From Gloeopeniophorella convolvens (taxonomy: Eukaryota > Basidiomycota > Agaricomycetes > Russulales), in NCBI GenBank assembly GCA_022496205.1, contig WTXD01000018.1:186001-250000 (forward strand): a stretch of DNA of 64,000 bases, in the 5' to 3' direction. Below are positions 1 through 11,216 of this stretch, piece by piece. Positions within the stretch are counted from its first letter, which is position 1, and each line of letters starts with the position of its first letter. Below the pieces are notes generated by a model, which saw nothing but the letters and a program-made list of their open reading frames with translations, was not told the DNA's origin and searched no databases. Position numbers and translations under genes: made by a program.

Positions 1-388
1 GAAAAATCAGGAGCGCGTAACCGATCGTTTCCGTCCTCTAGATTCCAAACCGCGAGACATGGCAACGGGATTTGGAATGATTTGGATGAAATCTTAGATC
101 CGGCACAGGCGGGAAAGATCACCGAGCCCGGGTTTATCTTGCCCATGCTGCACACCAGCAAACTGGGGTGTACAGACAGCGATTTCAAGTCTCAGGTCAA
201 GGAAGTGTTTTATACAGATGTTTGATTATGCAGAATTGTTACAAAAATGAGTAGGCTTGAGCTCTGCACACACTGCTGATCTCGACATATCGACGTGCGC
301 CAACGCACATCATGCCACATGCCGCATGAATGTTTGAACTCACGTCAGGTTGGGGACCCGATAGCAGAGGTAGAGGCTGGGACGCCAT
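1..388. other. Left-edge stretch without a recognised gene
   Basis: No reading frame here resembles a family I know, and no tRNA or rRNA fold is apparent. The sequence runs straight into the methyltransferase-like debris that follows. Confidence 0.5.
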
Positions 389-794
389 GTGCGCACGCAG
401 GGTGCCTTCGACCCGCGGCTCCGCCTCGACGCTGCTGGCCACACGGAGCTCGAGCTTGGCATGGGCACAGGTACGACGGGGCTCGCGCCTGCCCTGGTGC
501 AGCCGTGCGTGCGTGCGCTGCTCACGGACCTGGTGGGCGCGTCCCCACTGCTGCACACCAACACGTCCATTGACTTGTCTGCCCGAACGTACACGCGCGT
601 GCACGGAGGTGCAGCTTACATACCGCATGCGCAAGCTGCAAGAGGCGCCATTCCTAGAACCATTTGGACTAGGGTGCGCATCCGTGCTGGTGCTTGTCCG
701 GGATGCAGACAGGTGGTGGACGTGGCTGGGCGTGGGCGGTGAGGGTAAGGTGTATGTGTTCTCCGCACAGCGGAGGGCAAGGTCGATCGGCTGA
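389..794 (+). pseudogene. Lysine methyltransferase-like fragment (METTL21/Methyltransf_16 type)
   Basis: One frame from 389 reads ELELGMGTGTTGLA and then LLTDLVGASPLLHTN. These resemble the SAM-binding motif I (ELGAGTGxxGL) and the following TDLPxxLPLLxxN motif of eukaryotic seven-beta-strand protein-lysine methyltransferases. A second frame further on gives YRMRKLQEAPFLE, which resembles the late substrate-side motif of the same family. The two motifs lie in different frames, and no N-terminus or plausible splice links them, so I read this as a decayed, truncated copy. Family assignment rests on motif shape only. Confidence 0.45.
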
Positions 795-1155
795 GAGGTG
801 CCCGGTGCAGGGGGACGATGGGGGCTTGGTGCAGGGCGTTGGGGTGTGCAGGGCGCACGTGCGGAAGAGCGACGACGCGTTCGTCAATGGGCGTCGAGGA
901 GCGTGGTCCAGCATGACATGGAGAGGGTCAATGCAGGTCGGTGCTCACTCACGCCGGACTTAGAAACTCGAGCAGCACGTGGTAGATCCGTCTCTAAATC
1001 GTTCCGTTTGGGGCGATATTTCACACTCCGACGGCGACGAGCATCCGGAGGGAGGGGTCGGACCCTCCTTCCAAATCGTTGCTAAGAAAACATCTGGAAT
1101 ACCCAACGTTGACAACGACGCCAGGCCCCGATCGGACCGATCGTGGATACGATGG
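795..1155. other. Intergenic, nothing recognised
   Basis: Only short overlapping open frames of unlike composition are present, and no family is recognised. Confidence 0.5.
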
Positions 1156-1191
1156 TTTGGAACGGTTTAGAATGCTCTAAACCGTTCCAAA
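1156..1191. repeat. Perfect 16-bp inverted repeat with 4-nt loop
   Basis: The arm TTTGGAACGGTTTAGA at 1156-1171 is followed by the loop ATGC and its exact reverse complement at 1176-1191. It could be a hairpin terminator, a binding site, or the footprint of an element. No gene next to it explains it. Confidence 0.85.
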
Positions 1192-1911
1192 TCCTTACGG
1201 GAAGTCATCCAATGATGGCCAGGGGGGGGGGGCGGGGGAACGAGTCGAGACAGCAAGTGGCCTCAAGTGGCTGACTCAGCGATTCGTGGTGCGGCTCCGC
1301 GATTCGGATGATGCCGCATTTTCTTCCACTCCGAGTCCTTCCCTTCGGTCCAGTGCCACGTCCTGGCAAGCACATTCATCAGCTGCATGTCAATGTCAGT
1401 ATGTTGTTGTAAGTATCTGCGTACCCAGGTGGCCATGGAAACGACGCAGATGGCACCATCCAACCCCCTCCCACCTGAGCGATCGATGCAGAATCATACT
1501 CGGAATCGCCGAACCCAAGGGGCTGCTGTCACTGGAGCTAGCTTGTAGGGTGTAGGTCCCCGCGAAGATCTGGGAGTTCTCTAGCGAGTCTATTCTCTTA
1601 AAGAGTGGCATTTCTAGAATGTGTGGTGCGTACTTATTTCGGTCGTATCAGTCTACAGCTCATCCAGCCCATGCGTGACAGTGCTACCCAATACCCGCGC
1701 TTTGTTCACAAACAAACCAGGGAGTGTCCCAACGTAGTCGTGCGCACGCCCACGTAACATTGCGCGACCAAGCAGGGTGCGAGGAGTCTGCCATGCTGGT
1801 CTGCATATCTGCGGTGGGCATGGAGTGGAGCTGCGTTGGTTGTCTGACCAGTCGAGGTGCGTCGTCCGCTGTATTACTCCTCGGGGCGATTGAGCAATGT
1901 GCTGTGCTCTA
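1192..1911. other. Intergenic, nothing recognised
   Basis: A run of ten or more G residues lies near 1220. No coding family or RNA gene is seen. Confidence 0.5.
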
Positions 1912-2512
1912 GACTCCTTCAACGTCCTCCTGCCTTATGTTTACGCGGCGGCAGTCATAACTATCAAGCACTCCAGGAATTTCCCTTGTGATATCCTGAC
2001 TACCTTCACGACCTCCGCCCCTGGTTTCTACCTCATGACAAGCATGTGCCCGAGCCCCAGCAATATCAATGCGCGTTACGAACAGTACTCGGGGACCCCT
2101 TCAAGCTGGCTGGACAGCCTGCGATGGACAAGCTCCGCGGACTCGGAATCCCCACCAACCAGTATCGCATTTGGTGGTGCCTAGCGTCTATTCTCTACTC
2201 CCACCCTCTCTATGCGATGGGTCCTATATCCTATCCCTACGAGTAGTGGAGTCAAGCACAACTTACCGGACGTATGCATATCTTCATACACACTGACGCT
2301 CTCTGCGCTATAGAATCTCGTAATCCGATCACGCCTACGGCCCTCCCTCTCTCAGTGCCTCTTGTTGGACAGCCCGATGAATCTAACGGATTTGCCCTAT
2401 TATGAGAGGTCGGCGAAGGCGCTCCGAGGCCCTATGTATGCACTCAGAAGCTCAGAAGGAAGAAAAGGATGACGTTGGAGTGATGGGTGAACTTTGTTCG
2501 TATGGTGGATGA
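1912..2512 (+). pseudogene. Decayed CHAT-domain fragment
   Basis: This stretch aligns by eye with the 3' third of the intact CHAT gene at 58.8-62.0 kb. The match starts at the VIIVNHSKHG region, passes through the segment reading LRTVLGDPFKLAGQPAMDKL, and continues through YISSYT and LSAL. It then jumps, near 2400, straight to the C-terminal ERSAMALQYA region and the RWVNFVHYGA end. About 430 bp are missing, and these hold both catalytic motifs (ACHG and SACHT). Several frameshifts and a stop after LSAL confirm it is dead. No upstream part of the gene is present. Confidence 0.8.
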
Positions 2513-3305
2513 CACCAGCGGAGTAATGGTTTCTGCGCAGCGTTGGTAGATTTCTACGTACCGCCATGCAGGAATGCCGCTCCTTACATCTAACGCCCGG
2601 AGATATCTGCGTCGACCAAAGCCCTGTACCTGAGTGTGTAAGAGTAATTGTGGCGAACTCCCAGTCTCATGCGGACTTCGGCGTCACAAATCATATTCTC
2701 AGCTGCGGATTATGCATTGCGTCGGGCTGATTGTACCTACGAGAAGTCCGACGTGGAGGCTATCTATAATGACGGTCTGAAGATGTTACAAGGTGAATAA
2801 TGGTCATGTAATATACGCAACAAACGGGTACGGCCTTCCAGCGTGCGGAGCGTTCCCTCAATCATTGCACGTCGGCGAGGAAATGCACACTTGAAAATAT
2901 AGATCATCGTCGGCAGTCGAGGCGCCGAGACTCAGCGGGCTCCTCTAACATACAGCACGGGTGACCACAACGTCGACTGGGAGCATGTTCGAGCCTGAGC
3001 ATGCCGGAACGGCTCCTGCGGCATCTTATTCAGAGCCATTTGGATCGTATGGGAACTCATAGCGTGCATCCGGATGGTCAACAGGAGCACACTCGAGTTC
3101 GGAGGCGCCGTCCCCGTCGGCACTACCGCTTGACCTCGCAGTAGTGCCAGAAATCACGAAACCGGAGCTGAACACCGGGAGGCCGGAGGCGGCGTGGTGC
3201 ATCGGCATATTTGGTGCACTAGAGGATAGCTTGCCCTCGAATTGAGTGTCTTGGGTCTGTAGCGTCATGGCTCAGGGCTCAGAGTGGTACGACGATCCAG
3301 GTGAG
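2513..3305. other. Intergenic; possible alternative 3' exon of the next gene
   Basis: A minus-strand open frame at 3026-3268 (80 codons, Ser/Gly/Ala-rich and acidic towards its end) could be an alternative tail of the DUF6534 gene, because such proteins often end in a low-complexity tail. The main model stops earlier, at 3306. Nothing else is recognised. Confidence 0.4.
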
Positions 3306-4740
3306 TTAAGGGCCGCACCTGTGCGTCAATACTGAACTCGAGATTACTCGTTTCACCCAGTTGCTTGCGAAGGCGCGTCCGAGAGAGGAGCGTGTCAAAA
3401 AGCATCTTTTACACGTACGATAAGTGCTGAGAAGATACTGGCCAAGCTCAGCGAGGACTCACGTGGGTATATATTGAACCGACTGTGGTTGCGAAAATCA
3501 AGTACGCTGTAGTCTGTGGCAGGATGAACCATGTTGCTAGTTCCGCAATAGCCCAGGCTGAAGCGAATAGTCCCGTTTGGATGGCACAACGGACGAAATA
3601 CTTCACGACGAAGTCGAATTTTCTGGCACCACTACGAGACCTCAAGAGGGCACGAGTAAGGGATGCTGCACGTATATAACAGTTAGCTTGATGCCACACC
3701 GAGATGAGATGACGCGCCGGTGATCAGAATGTCAGTAAGGACTTGCAGGGTTCGCCAGGCGATCGCCGTGCGATGTATTGAGCGGTCACCCTCAGGTAAT
3801 TGGCTTGATCTTGCATCAGCTCGAGCGACGCACAAAGGCAATTGTGAACTCACCAGTTGACCTTCCAATACTTCCCAACAGTAGCAAACGCCAGTGCGGA
3901 GGAGATGAGCGCGAACACCAATATCACACCACCCTGCAGACGACTCTGCGTTAGATTGAAGATTCTGAGGAGAGAGGAGTGTTAGTAGCGGTCACTTGGC
4001 GAAGGAGTCATAAATATACCGTATGGCAAGGAAGATGTGGGATGAAAGAACGAGTACGCCGTCAGCGATCCCATTAAAAAATATTGGCCAAGGTGTTTCT
4101 TCGATGAAGGGATTCAGCACCACGTGCGTTCAAACCGTACACACAGGCCTTACCAGTGAGGTCCATGAGTCTTCCATAATAGACTACACTAGAAACCGCG
4201 CTCGTTAACATAATCTCAGGCGGCAGCTGCGCATTGGATACACCTGCAAAACCAAGCTGCATACCACAGCCTGGAGGTTGGGTGTCAGCCCCTTTGAACG
4301 TGTCTGTTCAGGTGAAGGAAATGCGAGCGCTTACACTCCACTTTGAACAACAATGATCGCAAACTGGAAAGTGACAAACAGCCTACAGGCCTCAGCCGAG
4401 GTCACAGTTGGAACAAGTCAACGAGAGCTCACTTTACGCTCAACCTATCCTTGAAGCCTGTTTCAAGCTAAGCACGGTACTCCGTCGATATAAGGAGGTC
4501 GTACCAGCAAACCAATACGAGATGAATTGTTGGGTTATGATCCCGAAAAGATAGGCATTCACTGTTCAAAGGGTCAGTGAAGTTGATGACAGAGCACCTT
4601 GGAATCCTGCTAACAAAAGATGGACAATAGTATCAACCCTGTTCAACGAATCAGCCCGTCTGAGTTGGACAGTGGCGGGGCACGGGTAGCTTACCCAAGG
4701 TCAGTGGGACGCTGGAAGAGATGGTCAGGTCGCCGGCCAT
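3306..4740 (-). CDS. DUF6534 multi-pass membrane protein
   Basis: The function is unknown, and this is a large Agaricomycete-expanded family. My exon model on the minus strand is 4740-4695, 4606-4598 (a 9-nt micro-exon, optional), 4561-4505, 4457-4433, 4382-4337, 4214-4154, 4098-4020, 3964-3854, 3803-3700, 3665-3463 and 3437-3306, giving 290 aa. Hydrophobic segments appear in order: NAYLFGIITQQFISYWFAG; LFVTFQFAIIVV; FFNGIADGVLVL; GGVILVFALISSALAFA; LQVLTDILITG; then KYFVRCAIQTGLFASAWAI and LPQTTAYLIFATTVGSIYT. The order loop/TDILITG followed by RxxIQTGL...P...YLIFAT matches the DUF6534 layout. Introns are very short (36-150 nt). The start is the first ATG before the first membrane segment. 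The C-terminal exon and the 9-nt exon are the weakest parts. Confidence 0.75.
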
Positions 4741-4800
4741 GACATCGAGGAGCAAAGGGCAGTTTGCGGGAATCTTGCTACCCGGAACGAAGCATTCGAC

Positions 4801-4810
4801 TATATACGAT
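4801..4810 (-). promoter_or_regulatory. TATA-like box upstream of the DUF6534 gene
   Basis: Read on the minus strand this gives ATCGTATATA, about 60 nt before the proposed ATG, a usual distance for a fungal TATA box. Confidence 0.4.
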
Positions 4811-7338
4811 TAGTTAGCGGAGCTTTCCAACTCAATATTTCAAACTTGCATTCAAGTCCGTCAGCAAAGGTCAGCAACCACCCAACGCCGTCCTGTCGGC
4901 CGAAGCGCCTGCATTTTTGGCCATCTCCGCATTAGACCGTCCTATCCTGTGGCGAGTCCCATGCTGTCCCAAGGCGCGATAGCCTCGACTGCGATGTCAG
5001 AGCGCGCAGATGCCTTCCTCTCGGTTCTCCATAAGCATCGAGGAATGTGCCGACAGATCACTGCGAGTTAAAAATGTAGCCGGGGTCCGGAGGGTGCGCA
5101 GGACCACATACCAGCGACCGGCACGCAATTCGGCGGAGAGAACCACAAGTATTCAATTGTGACGATCGCTTCGTATCAGCACCGTGGAAGCTTTATCTTG
5201 CCCCGCCTGGATTAGAGAGGCGGCCTGTCCTAAAATGGCGACTAACCCGGATCCCGGTGCCTTTCGCGACGCCTACTCCTTGAATTCAAGAGCACATCAT
5301 TGAAGTACATGTGGTAATGATTGGTCGGTGACGGTAGACAGTGAGCCAAGTCGCAAGATTGGAACAGGTTTGAATACAGTCGCTGCCAGCCATCTTCGCA
5401 AAACTCTGGAGCAGGGAAATAATGCGATCGCAGAAGAGTAGACTCGTCGATCCGCGTGATGTCTTTGCAACACATGGGGGAATTTGCAGATTGTGAATGT
5501 TCGCGATCTAGGTCGTATTGAAGGCCGGATGGTGAATGGTACCGAAGGCTTTTGAAATTAGTCGCAGCCATGAACCTTGAACCGACTGACCTACTTCAAG
5601 CGAAATGCGACTTGCCAGTCGAAGTTTTGAGGAACATGTTCGGATAGGGCCAGAATGACAAGCTTGAGCTTGAGCGCGCTTGAGCTTTCAGGCCTCAGGT
5701 GCCGGGCCGGTATCAAGTGCCTGCCAATTGAAACATTGGGCCAACGGTGTTATATGGAAGGGGACTCCTTGGTCTCGAACTTCGGCTTCAAGGCCAAAAT
5801 TCACGGCAAGCCAGCGCACTACAGTTGTTGTCTGCATTTGAGTGACGGAATTGGGGAAGAATTGGGACTTCAAGGAAAGGATTCGGGCGAAGTCACGTAG
5901 AAGAGGAATCACGGGATTGTAGCCAGATCGCGGCGGCCGGGAACCGACTACCCGATGCTTGCTTTTCCCTCTCTCCACTAATCGCTGACAACATTTGCTT
6001 CAAGGCCTGCAGGTGTGATCCAGAGTCCAAGAGGCCTTGCGTTGACTAGCGTTAAGAGCATGACAGCGAGACCTATGGAAACATTGAATCACAGCTCTTT
6101 CATCTAAGGTAAGGAATCGAAACGTGCGTTCGCCTCGCGTTGCCCTGCCTGACGAGTTTCAGTGGGGTGGCAAAGCAACGCGCTGAGGGTTCCCTCGCTC
6201 GAAAAGGCTGACTATCAAATAATAAGTAGCTAGGCCGCAAGCTGCGGGTGTTGTCGGACGGAAGGAGTTTGCTCTTGCAGCGGTTTCCCTTGGCTACGCG
6301 CTATCCAGCGCTAGCTAGTAGAGCGGTTCCCGGAAGGGGTGAACAAGGCGGCAAGTGCGCAGAGCCTGGGAAAATTCAGGTGCAAGATGGAACCGGGCAA
6401 TGTTTGTGGCCTAGATTGAGCTCTGTGTCTCCATAAGACAACGGTACAATGATCTCTGGCGTGTTATGAGGCCCGTGTCAGCCCGAGACCCGCCTGCGTT
6501 ACTGATTATAACCTTGCCGGTTGCGACCCAGTGTATCAAGTACTATATGCTGCAAGCTGTACTTGGTGATATGAGCAGAACCTCACCGCTCCCTGTTCCG
6601 GGGATTCTCGTTTTTAAGTTTGAAGTCTGAACAAGCGAAGCTTAGAAGGCGGCACCGTTGGAGCGCCAGTGCGCGCAATTGTGTCCGTGCTTCGCAGAAG
6701 AACAGGCTGCTAGCTGGTAGCGCTACTTTATATGACACCATGGTTTTTGACAGGCAGGCCCAAGGCAGGCCATCGGCCCGGCCCGGGAAACGACGTTCAT
6801 TATCTGGGATCTGAACAGGCTCGATCGGGTTCGATCAGGTTACGAATTAGTAACCAAGATCGCATCACCGTTGGCGCATCGCAGGCACCATTCAATGTTT
6901 CCCGGCAGGCACTCGGAGTCCACGGCCGCGGTGGTACAGGACTGTTTGCGTCGGGAGATGGTTGAACTGAGTGTGTTGGGCCTCTGTTGGGCGGCGCAGA
7001 ATGGGGCTGGGGATGCATTGGGGAAACAAGGCCTATGCACGCGTCGCTTCTGATCTCGTTGGGCGACGCTGGCAACCGTTGGGCGCTGGAAACGGAACAG
7101 CACCCGGACGGCCTCCGACAGCAGAAAGCGGACCGCTCGCCTTTCTGCCTCTGTCATTACAGGCTCCCATACCCTCCCTCTCCCCTTGAGGGATTTCAAC
7201 TTCCTTTGCAGCTAGCCTGCATTTCGTTCTTTTGTATACACCGTACATTCGTTTTCTCTGCTGGCTGGTTCCAGCCTGGACATGCGCTTTTCCGTCTCGC
7301 GCAACTCACAGTGCTGTTCCTGAATCCCTGGCCGGTAC
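4811..7338. other. 2.5-kb stretch without a recognised gene
   Basis: The longest frames are a 109-codon minus-strand frame at 5242-5571 and short frames near 5655-5978. I recognise none and cannot build a multi-exon gene from them. The last few hundred bases should contain the promoter and 5' leader of the membrane protein starting at 7339. A TATA-like TGTATACA lies near 7234. Confidence 0.45.
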
Positions 7339-9679
7339 ATGGGCTCCGTCTGCTTTTCTCCCGTTCCAATCCTTCGCTGCGATGGGCTATCGCGTGCCGA
7401 AGAGGCCATCGTTCTCGCTCCTGTTGGCCTCGAGGTGATCTTTTCGTTGGGACTTATCTTCGCTGGACGCCATGCCGGAAAGTACGTGTTTAGTTCGGAT
7501 TTCGACGTGCGCCACTTCCTCACTTCCGTTGCAGAACGCGATTCATCCTCGCAGCGGAAGCGCCATGTTATTTGCTCCTAGCAGTTCTAGATTATCTTGG
7601 ACACGTCGTTCCAGTCTTCCAAACCTCCCTCGTCGCCTACAAGTCCCTTGATATCGCTGTTGGTGCGCACTACCTCCACCGTTGCCATCCGCACCACTGA
7701 ATCAGCTCACATGGCCTACAGGCGCCGCATCCTTCATCCCCATCCTCTTGTTCACCTCCTATCTTTATCTGTTCAAGCGGAAGGAGGTGTTTCCGCACTT
7801 TCCCAAACGCTTCATACTTGTCGCGAACGCGTTTGCTCTGGTAGTAATTCCCGTCATTCTTGTGACGAACGATATCGGGTCGTTCATGGGGATCACATAC
7901 CGTGAGATCTTATGTGTGCGGTGCTTCGCTGCGCTCCGACTGACTTCTGATGCAGGCATGGCACCCGAACCAATAAGCCACACCGCAGGCAAACAGCTCG
8001 CAGTCGGATCCTATATAACCTCGTTCCAATTCGCGCGCGAGTTTGTGACCAGCACCTCACTCGCGCTGATGGCCACGTATGAAGCTGTCACTTTCTTTGT
8101 GTTTTTCTTGCGACTTGCTTCCAGTTTCTGGACGCAGCGCAATATCGAGCAGCGCGCAGCAACAGAGAATGAGGGTGTGTTGTTTCAGGGCATGGGCTGG
8201 CTTGCAATTGGCATGAAGCTTGCTGCTGTGGAGAGTGTCATCGGGTTTGCCACCACCAGCTTCGGCGTGGTGCTCACCCGACGCATACTGCGCATGCTTG
8301 GACGCGCCTGCGTAATTATTGGTGTCGTGAAAGGGTGAGTGGCTCGTTCGTGTCTCGAATCCACTTTTTGACCTGTGCTCTGCAGCCCTGATCGAAAAGA
8401 GGACTTCTTCATCTATGACAACGAGAGAGGGAATGCTTTCTTGTCTGGCACACGCAAACTCGACAGCTCCGGAAACCAGCTCAATATCTCAAGTCCACAG
8501 TTCGTGGATAGCTCAATGACCCAACGCCTCTCGCGTATGGCCCCGATTCGGAGGCCTATTGCAACATTTGTGTCCCCCGGTCCCGTTTCCCCAACATCTC
8601 TTGCCTTCGGACGGAAATCGCCATCTCAGATGCCAGGTGGTGCTCTGTTTGACGCATACGAGAAGACGCGCCCACCCCCGCTCAAGCTCGCACGTTTGTC
8701 TGGCGAGAGCCACGTCACGGTTGTGCGCGGCCGCGGCCGCGCGCCGACGCTCATCCTCAACCTCCCTCAGGTGGACCTACCCAGCGGCGACACCCTCGCA
8801 GCGATGAGCGAGAAGCAGGCCAACACCCCAATTCCTGACGAGGCCGTGTATAGGATGCCCCTACCCCAGTCTGCACTCGCTGGCCACACGCGCCACAACA
8901 GTCTTACGTCCACCGCCTCATTCTACACCCAGCGCTCCCTGCCTTTACAACCGCCACCTCCACCCCACATCGTCAGCTCGCGCGGATCCACCTTCGGGCT
9001 GCTGGGCGGCAGCGACAAGAAACCAGACTCCCAGGAGGCGGCGCTGCGTCGTGGACCGAGCACAAGCACGGTGGCGAGCGGGCGGAGCTCCGTCGTCCGG
9101 AGGAGCCGCAGCCTCTCGCGCACCCCGTCCTCGCGCCGCAAGCCCGCGCCGTCCGTGCGCGCGTCGATGCTCATCAAGCAGCCTACCACCCGCGCCTTAC
9201 ACGCCATATCCACGACCTCCGAGGCGCTCTCCGACGCGAACGGCAGCGTCGAGTCGGGGCAGTGGCTGGGCGGGCCCGCGCGCGGCGGCGCGGGCCCGAT
9301 GACGGCGACGGACGTCGACGCGTACCGACACGGCGGCGCTGCTGCGACGCGCGACCGCGCGGGGAGCGACGGCACCGTGGGCACCGTGGACACCGTCCGC
9401 GCGATGTCGACCGACTGGATCGCGCCGGAGCGCGACCAGCTCCCGGCGCGGGTCAAGAGCATCGGCGAGGTGCTGCGCTGGCCGACGCCGGCGCCGCAGA
9501 CGCACGCGGGCCACGTCCGCGCGAGCGTCGTGCCGGAGCACCGGAACAGCGAGCAGGACCGGGACCAGGGCCAGGACGCAGCGGGCCCGCCGGGACTGCT
9601 CCCGCGCCGGGACTCGGACGTGCTGGCGTCGGACGACCCCGCGCGCACGGCGGGGCGGTGGGTAGCGTACGCGATGTGA
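7339..9679 (+). CDS. Multi-pass membrane protein with long Ser/Pro-rich tail
   Basis: Five exons (7339-7481, 7535-7658, 7706-7901, 7956-8334, 8386-9679) give 711 aa. The N-terminal half has at least five hydrophobic segments: VGLEVIFSLGLIFAG; CYLLLAVLDYLGHVVPVF; FIPILLFTSYLYLF; FALVVIPVILVT; and ATYEAVTFFVFFLRL, followed by GWLAIGMKLAAVESVIGFA. The layout resembles a basidiomycete membrane-protein family of unknown role. From about residue 280 on it is a disordered, cytosolic-looking tail rich in Ser, Pro, Arg and Thr. Splices are supported by phase and by joined motifs such as DIA/LTWPTGAASF. The ATG at 7339 is the first after an in-frame stop, but an upstream exon cannot be excluded. The tail is GC-rich, like the neighbouring exons, and has no frame breaks. 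Confidence 0.75.
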
Positions 9680-9799
9680 GGAAGAAGCATATATTCTGGT
9701 TCTGATCTTGACACAATCTACTACGATCTCGCGCCCCCGGACGCCAGCGCTGACTAGGTATCATTATTTCGGACGGTTCTTTGCTGTAGTTGCTGTGAA

Positions 9800-9970
9800 T
9801 ACTAAGCCATGTTCAACTTGTTTTGGATCAACAGTATGATGGGCGCTAACATGCTTCCGGGTGTAGCGCCCTGGTGGGGGTGTTGTAGGTGATGACGGTG
9901 ACGGTAGTAAAGACGTGAATGTGCTTTGCGACTTCGGAGAACGTATGTACAGGCTAGCATGCACCCCGGA
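9800..9970 (-). pseudogene. Fragment of the gene-B family (5' part)
   Basis: Read on the minus strand, this matches the 5' coding part of gene B. It has the same stretch around a TFTSLLPSPSSPTT-like segment followed by GRYTRKH, where gene B has TSTSSQPSPSSPSTRP then HTSRKQISTLD. No complete frame or start is present. It is the leftmost of several dispersed pieces of this gene and directly abuts the secreted-lyase-like fragment. Confidence 0.6.
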
Positions 9971-10059
9971 CTGGTCGATTGTCATCAATCTGGGTGCAGG
10001 GATCTGTGTACAGGAGACTAGTGCAGAGGTAGCATGCACACCAGGGACCCTGTGCGGCA

Positions 10060-10243
10060 AGAAAGTCCGTACGACGAACTCCTGCGCAATCATGGTGGCA
10101 CTACTCCAGTTCTTGTTGAGCGCATAGCTCGGATCGACAAAGTCGTTGTCGTACGACGAAGAGCCGAGGCTGGGACTGCCTAAAGAGTGGACGGTCGGCA
10201 GCAGGGCAAGCAAGGAAAGGACGACGGCACGGAAGGACGCCAT
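10060..10243 (-). pseudogene. Signal peptide plus N-terminus of a secreted alginate-lyase-like protein (truncated)
   Basis: An ATG at 10243 opens MASFRAVVLSLLALLPTVHS, a clear secretion signal. It is followed by NDFVDPSYALNKNWSSATMI, which resembles the start of basidiomycete alginate/chondroitin-lyase-like proteins (DFVDPxYxLxxNxGxST). Homology stops near 10060 and the frame then runs into gene-B-like sequence, so the catalytic domain is absent. The ATG lies one base beyond the stop codon of the gene upstream. I recognise the family from memory of its N-terminus only. Confidence 0.45.
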
Positions 10244-10244
10244 C

Positions 10245-11216
10245 TCAACGACGGGAGCATGCATAGCGAAGAGGTGCTTCCTTAGGCCGCTCGAACCCGT
10301 TCGTCTTGGCCTTCTGCGCCTTGCGCTCCTTCTCAAGTTTGATGCGCCCATACACCGATAGCTAATGAAGTGTAGGTGTACAAGGGGAAAGAGGTAGCGA
10401 AGTTGCAGACGCACGTATGATTCCCAATCCATGACACCTGCCTGGACTTTCTCGTCAAACGCGCGGATCTCCTGGGAGAGATGCTTGAGCGCGTTGCGCA
10501 TGAGACGCACGTACTCTGCGAATGGAAGTTTGTATAGCTCGCTCGACGGCACCGCGAGGTACGTCCAGTCTGCACGCACGCACGGCCATTAGCGCGAACT
10601 GGCCACTGCACATGAGATGGCCGCGACGCACTAGGCATGATCCACTTCTCCGCACCAATGTCCTCCTCGCGAAAGACGACCTTCCATCCCGCGGGCGACT
10701 TGGCCACGCTCGCGCCACGCGACACAATCAGCCGTATCGCCTCCCGCAGACGGCGCTTGATCTTATACCGGAGGTGCTGCGCGAGGACCAGGCGCGACTT
10801 GAATGCAACGATCTGTAGGGACACGTCTGCGCTCTCCACGTCAGGCTCCGGTGGCAGCGCCGGGAACGGGCGGTGAGGGTACGGCGCGGGCCACGGTGTC
10901 GTAGGGCGCATGAGGAGCGCTTTGGGGAACGCGTAGAATTGGATGCTTGGTGAGTACCAGTGAGGGGCAATGCGCAGACGCGAGTCGAGCGGGGCTCCCG
11001 CGAGTGGGTGCGTCGGGTCGACATATTCGTCAGGGTACTGCCCCTTATGCCGGGTGATGAGGTTGATGCCAGAGCCGGGCGTCGTGCCCTGAAACTGCGC
11101 AGTGTCGGAGATTGTGGACGGGTGGTATGCGGTGTAACACACACGTTAACCTTTGTTAGACGCGTGGAGGCGCGGGGGAGTCTTGAGAGCTCAAGGCATT
11201 TGGCGCGCGGGGGCAT
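10245..11216 (-). CDS. Probable mitochondrial protein of unknown function
   Basis: Four exons on the minus strand (11216-11151, 11094-10632, 10569-10415, 10361-10245) give 266 aa. The first 22 residues are Arg/Lys/Ser/Leu-rich without acidic residues apart from one Glu (LSRLPRASTRLTK), as in a matrix-targeting presequence. The middle carries basic helices (RYKIKRRLREAIRLIV), then GWKVVFREEDIGAEKW and a WTYLAVPSSELYKLPF motif. The C-terminus is charged. I cannot name the family. A mitoribosome- or respiratory-assembly-type role would fit the presequence and the basic helices, but this is inference. The stop codon is immediately followed by foreign sequence (the lyase fragment), so the present C-terminus may not be ancestral. 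Confidence 0.65.

Noticed and set aside
8923..9714. 263-codon minus-strand open frame
   Set aside because: It is antisense to the last exon of the membrane protein, which is in phase with four upstream exons.
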